Origin: Penaeus vannamei
Taxonomy: Eukaryota; Arthropoda; Malacostraca; Decapoda; Penaeidae
Direction: 5' to 3'
Length of the DNA: 10,000 nt
NCBI RefSeq assembly: GCF_042767895.1
Contig: NC_091565.1
Span: 8,754,938-8,764,937, forward strand
Shown here: one piece after another, positions 7,635 to 10,000 of the stretch
Position numbering within the stretch: the first letter of the stretch is position 1
How the letters are laid out: each line of letters begins with the position of its first letter
Notes under the pieces: generated by a model
Seen by the model: the letters and a program-made list of their open reading frames with translations, nothing else
Database searches by the model: none
What the model was told of the DNA's origin: nothing
Position numbers and translations under genes: made by a program

Positions 7635-8859
7635 CTGAAAAAAAAATAAATAAATAAATAAAAAAAAAGGTCATATATCACACAAACATATATGCATATA
7701 TATTTCACATATAAATACAAAGAAAAAGTAAGAACAGGTATCTTCCTCTTTTATGTTGGCTTCTATAAACACAGTAAGAATTTATATAGCATAATATAAA
7801 CAGGCTGAAACTGACCTGTGCTGGGACATTAGCAAGAGAGTATCTGTATTTAGTGATATAATGACACATGAAAGCATATACTTTGAAATCCATAATAAGA
7901 GAATCATTCCTCTGAATACATTAGAGAAAGCTGTAATACTAATCTTAAAATAATAAAGTAATGTAATCCCAATAGCAAAAATATATATACACCTACAAAT
8001 ATCCAAGGGCCACATACCTGACAAAGTGCTGGAAAATGAACTTCAAAACCTCGAAGTTGACTGAAGGGAGGCCTGTTAGCATCTCCTTCAGCCTCAAAAG
8101 TCTTAGGCTGCGGTCACCAATGCCTGTACCAATAGATACAAGAGTAGTCACCCTTCGATTAATTTTGTGACAAGAACATTAGACCTTTATGCTAACATAA
8201 ACATATCTGAACTTAAAGACAGAGAACAGCCTTGCTTAGAAATCATTGAAAAATACATATAATAACAATGATAAACAGTAACAAAAATTAGCATAACCTG
8301 GCATGCTTTCTTTCTCTTTCTTTTCTTCCTCTCTAATAATTCTTCACTTCATATACTCAAAACTTTTAATTTGACTATTTTCATATAACAATATATATCA
8401 TCAACCATTAAGACTATGGAAAAGTAAGGCAAGTAGTAATGGGGAGTAAAATTTTACAACAGCTGAGAGATACAAAGTTCAGGAAATCAGAGAGGATCTT
8501 GCTAGGTGAGCAAAAGATGAAATGGGTAAATAAATAAAAGGTTAATGAAAAAGAACCCCGAAGCCTTTGTTTACACAGCTGAGAGAAAAAGCTTTAAAGG
8601 CAAAGATGAGAACTACATGCATTTAGGTTATCTGCATTTCTTGAAACGAAGGAAGCCTTAATGTTGCTACGAAAAACAAAGAACAAAGGAATAAAAGTTG
8701 AAGAGAAAAAATCAAGATTAAAAAGATTAAAGAAGCAAAATTTAAAATCACACAAGCAATAAAGCAGTTGTATTCATGCATCTGTTGACTTCTGGTAAGA
8801 GACATGAATTAAGAAAGAAGAGGGAGGTCTGGGTCACATCACATTCTTCCTAGTCACAA

Positions 8860-8898
<39 letters not shown>

Positions 8899-9845
8899 TT
8901 TACAATGCACCAACATCAAATAAGTACAAACTGTCTCCATAGTCCACTTCAAATCAGAAAGAAGCTGAATCAATGGTTAACAATTTTACCTTTATCAGTA
9001 CAAAAACAATGCAACTTGGTGCTGCTTTAAAAAGCAGTTTATTTGTTTTTCTACCCAATAACAAAAATAAATGCAAATATATGAACCTTCCCTAAACTGT
9101 ACTCTTTTTTTTGATCCACAGAAGGTGACAACATAAGGTGAACAAACCCCTTGGCATTGTACATCAGAGTAACTCTTTATGACAAAAGTTCTTTGACTCT
9201 ATCTATTTAGCCAAAACAACAATAGCTAAGAATCTGACGATGACCTCTCTAAATGTAAGGTTCACAAGTGAAGGATGTACAAGAGAGAGAGAGAGAGAGG
9301 AAAGGAAAGAGGAAGGGAAAAGGAGAGGGTAATGGGGGAAAAAACGTTAAAAGTTTGTGTATCAGATACTTACTAGCAATTGTGGTCAGCTCAAGGAGCT
9401 GGTTCTGTGGCAGTAAGGGTGGCAATTGTTTCAAGTAGTCCTTCAGAGCTGTAGCAGCAGCATTTACTGGAATGTCTAGCTCAGCGAAGTTCACACTGCT
9501 GTCTATAAATGAGGAAAGGGCAGTATATGAGTCCATTTATTCAAGAAAGTAAAAGATTGATTGTTTCTTTCCTTACTATACCAATACCAACAAAATACCT
9601 CATACTCTCTGTAACTTACCTTCTTTGAACTTTGTGGTGAGCTGCTCCACATGGACCTTGTTGCCAGGAACGCGATAAATTCCCTCTGAATCAAGTCCCT
9701 CAACTTCTATAAATGACACACACTTCTCCAGGAAGAGTGGCACCGGTCGCTCTGCATTCTGGACAAAGTCCTCCAGGGTTGGCTGAGGAGGTCCCTTGGC
9801 TGCACTCTTGGAGGACCCCTTTGCTGCTTTCTTTTTCTCTCTTTC
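7433..9845 (-). CDS. RhoGAPp190: p190-type Rho GTPase-activating protein, C-terminal 220 residues in four exons (5' part beyond the window)
   Basis: The protein speeds GTP hydrolysis on Rho-family GTPases, switching them off to control actin and cell shape. Joining 9845-9620, 9502-9374, 8123-8018 and 7634-7433 gives 663 bases, 220 residues plus TGA, with phases matching at every junction (G|AC, A|GC, AG|A). Counting from the first residue in the window, a Lys/Ala/Ser-rich linker covers 1-22 and the RhoGAP domain about 25-205. The arginine finger is R58 in GIYRVPGNK. K96 in NAAATALKDYL and N168 in KNLAICWWPTLL match the conserved Lys and Asn of the fold. The WWPTLL block and the C-terminal location of the domain point to p190 (ARHGAP35/ARHGAP5) rather than other RhoGAPs; in insects the orthologue is RhoGAPp190. 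The tail after the domain is only about 15 residues, unlike the longer proline-rich tail in vertebrates. All family residues are intact, so the gene looks functional. Confidence 0.92.
7635..8017 (-). other. RhoGAP intron (383 bp)
   Basis: GT-AG intron, donor GTATGT, acceptor TTTCAG. Just before the acceptor lies an A/T tract with ATTT units. Minus-strand open frames inside (7705-7893, 7782-8024) are low-complexity or run into the exon in the wrong frame and are not genes. Confidence 0.9.
7638..7668. repeat. A-rich (AAAT)n microsatellite forming the intron's polypyrimidine tract
   Basis: The plus strand shows an A run, then AAAT units, then another A run, with no G or C. On the transcribed minus strand this is a T-rich tract directly before the TTTCAG acceptor, so length variation here could influence splicing of the last exon. 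Confidence 0.93.
8018..8123 (-). CDS. RhoGAPp190: RhoGAP exon, middle helices (106 bp)
   Basis: This exon is too short for a long open frame; it was found by splice sites. The acceptor reads TTGGTACAG before GC at 8123 and the donor reads GTCAG|GTATGT at 8018/8017. It encodes IGDRSLRLLRLKEMLTGLP then VNFEVLKFIFQHFV. This is the helix pair between the LP-PL-P motif and the NLA motif; p190 proteins have LK..L..FP..N.EVF at this place. Phases agree with both neighbours (A|GC Ser; AG|A Arg). Confidence 0.92.
8862..8895. repeat. (AT)n microsatellite, 17 units
   Basis: An uninterrupted alternation of A and T, followed by a T run to about 8901, inside the 1250-bp intron. Confidence 0.97.
9281..9329. 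repeat. Purine tract: (AG)n microsatellite plus GGAAA-rich run
   Basis: There are 49 purines in a row on the plus strand: AG repeats to about 9299, then AAAGG/GGAAGGG words. On the transcript it is a pyrimidine tract 44-92 bases into the intron after the donor at 9373. Confidence 0.95.
9374..9502 (-). CDS. RhoGAPp190: RhoGAP exon, central helices (129 bp)
   Basis: The acceptor reads ATTTATAG before AC at 9502 and the donor reads GCTA|GTAAGT at 9374/9373. The exon encodes SSVNFAELDIPVNAAATAL, KDYLKQLPPLLP and NQLLELTTIA. This matches the family's V-N-x-x-A-x-A-L-K-x-(F/Y)-L-x-x-L-P-x-P-L-x-P core, including the conserved Lys. Phase is 2 bases carried in and 1 base carried out. Confidence 0.93.
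9503..9619 (-). other. RhoGAP intron (117 bp)
   Basis: Short GT-AG intron, donor GTAAGT, acceptor ATTTATAG. The codon is split after its first base (G|AC, Asp). Confidence 0.92.
9620..9845 (-). CDS. RhoGAPp190: RhoGAP exon with linker and arginine finger (226 bp)
   Basis: The acceptor reads TTATTACAG before GAA at 9845 and the donor reads GAAG|GTAAGT at 9620/9619. The exon starts in phase 0 and ends one base into an Asp codon. It encodes a basic linker (ERE, KKK, then Ser/Ala/Lys), QPTLEDFV and PLFLEKCVSFIE, then GIYRVPGNK with the catalytic arginine finger, ending in TTKFKE. The first coding base follows an acceptor, so further exons lie beyond 10000. Confidence 0.93.
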
Positions 9846-10000
9846 CTGTAATAATATACATGCTCAAAACTCCTATTAACTTTCTGCATATACATCTTTA
9901 CTTATCTTAATGGGTATATAGACAGATAATTGACATATACTACTCCAATAAATGGGCAAAAAGGATGTGTATTTCAGGGAAATATACATTGGCTTTAATT
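9846..10000 (-). other. Partial RhoGAP intron, continues beyond the window
   Basis: AT-rich sequence upstream of the acceptor at 9846 on the minus strand, with a T-poor tract just before the TTATTACAG. No donor or further exon is visible to the end of the window. Confidence 0.75.

Larger units (their letters stand above)
8124..9373 (-). other. RhoGAP intron (1250 bp)
   Basis: GT-AG intron, donor GTAAGT, acceptor GGTACAG. It holds a (TA)n microsatellite (8862-8895), a purine tract (9281-9329, pyrimidine on the transcript) and a plus-strand pyrimidine-rich run near 8308-8336. No exon, RNA gene or transposon protein motif was recognised. Confidence 0.88.

Noticed and set aside
7705..8024. Minus-strand frames inside the 383-bp intron
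   Set aside because: They cross the splice donor at 8017 or lie in the intron; the exon is read in a different frame that matches RhoGAP.
9713..9910. Plus-strand frame over the RhoGAP linker exon, and the minus-strand frame at 9707-9895
   Set aside because: The first is antisense and the second is a wrong-frame shadow of the exon at 9620-9845, whose correct frame gives the RhoGAP sequence.

Overview
The window is eukaryotic nuclear DNA, most likely from an arthropod and plausibly a decapod crustacean. This rests on spliced exons with GT-AG introns, long AT-rich noncoding stretches, many microsatellites, a decayed I-group-like LINE with an RNase H domain, and a p190-type RhoGAP with an arthropod-like C-terminus. 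The organism is an inference; no ribosomal or organelle marker is present.

Layout. Positions 1 to about 2580 (+ strand) hold a dead non-LTR retrotransposon. It has an ORF1 (gag-like) fragment at 14-372, joined almost directly to the middle of a reverse transcriptase (about 390-1500), then RNase H (about 1715-2050) and a C-terminal Cys/His segment (2128-2484). Stops and frameshifts break all of it. It runs into about 620 bases of simple repeat: G/A-rich GATA/GATT/GAGA units (2594-2976), then degenerate GTGA/GTGG tetranucleotides and a TG tail (3001-3211). Positions 3212-6860 are mostly AT-rich with no convincing gene. Two GC-richer islands (4660-5010 and 5460-6130) interrupt this stretch and hold a few open frames that I flag but do not accept as genes.

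The right part, 7433-9845 on the minus strand, holds the last four coding exons of a p190RhoGAP-family gene. In transcript order they are 9845-9620, 9502-9374, 8123-8018 and 7634-7433. All three introns have GT-AG ends and the codon phases join exactly, giving the last 220 residues of the protein. This part contains a complete RhoGAP domain with arginine finger, the conserved lysine and asparagine, and the NLA..WPTLL motif. The protein ends about 15 residues after the domain. The 3' untranslated region lies below 7433, and its end is not known. The earlier exons (GTPase-like, FF and middle domains in this family) would lie beyond position 10000.

I found no clearly new biological system. The firmest results are the RhoGAP exon structure and the internally deleted LINE. 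The most checkable oddities are the ORF1/RT deletion junction, the abrupt strand-composition switch at the LINE's 3' end, inverted repeats in the RhoGAP 3' UTR, and two small unexplained reading frames in the GC-richer islands.
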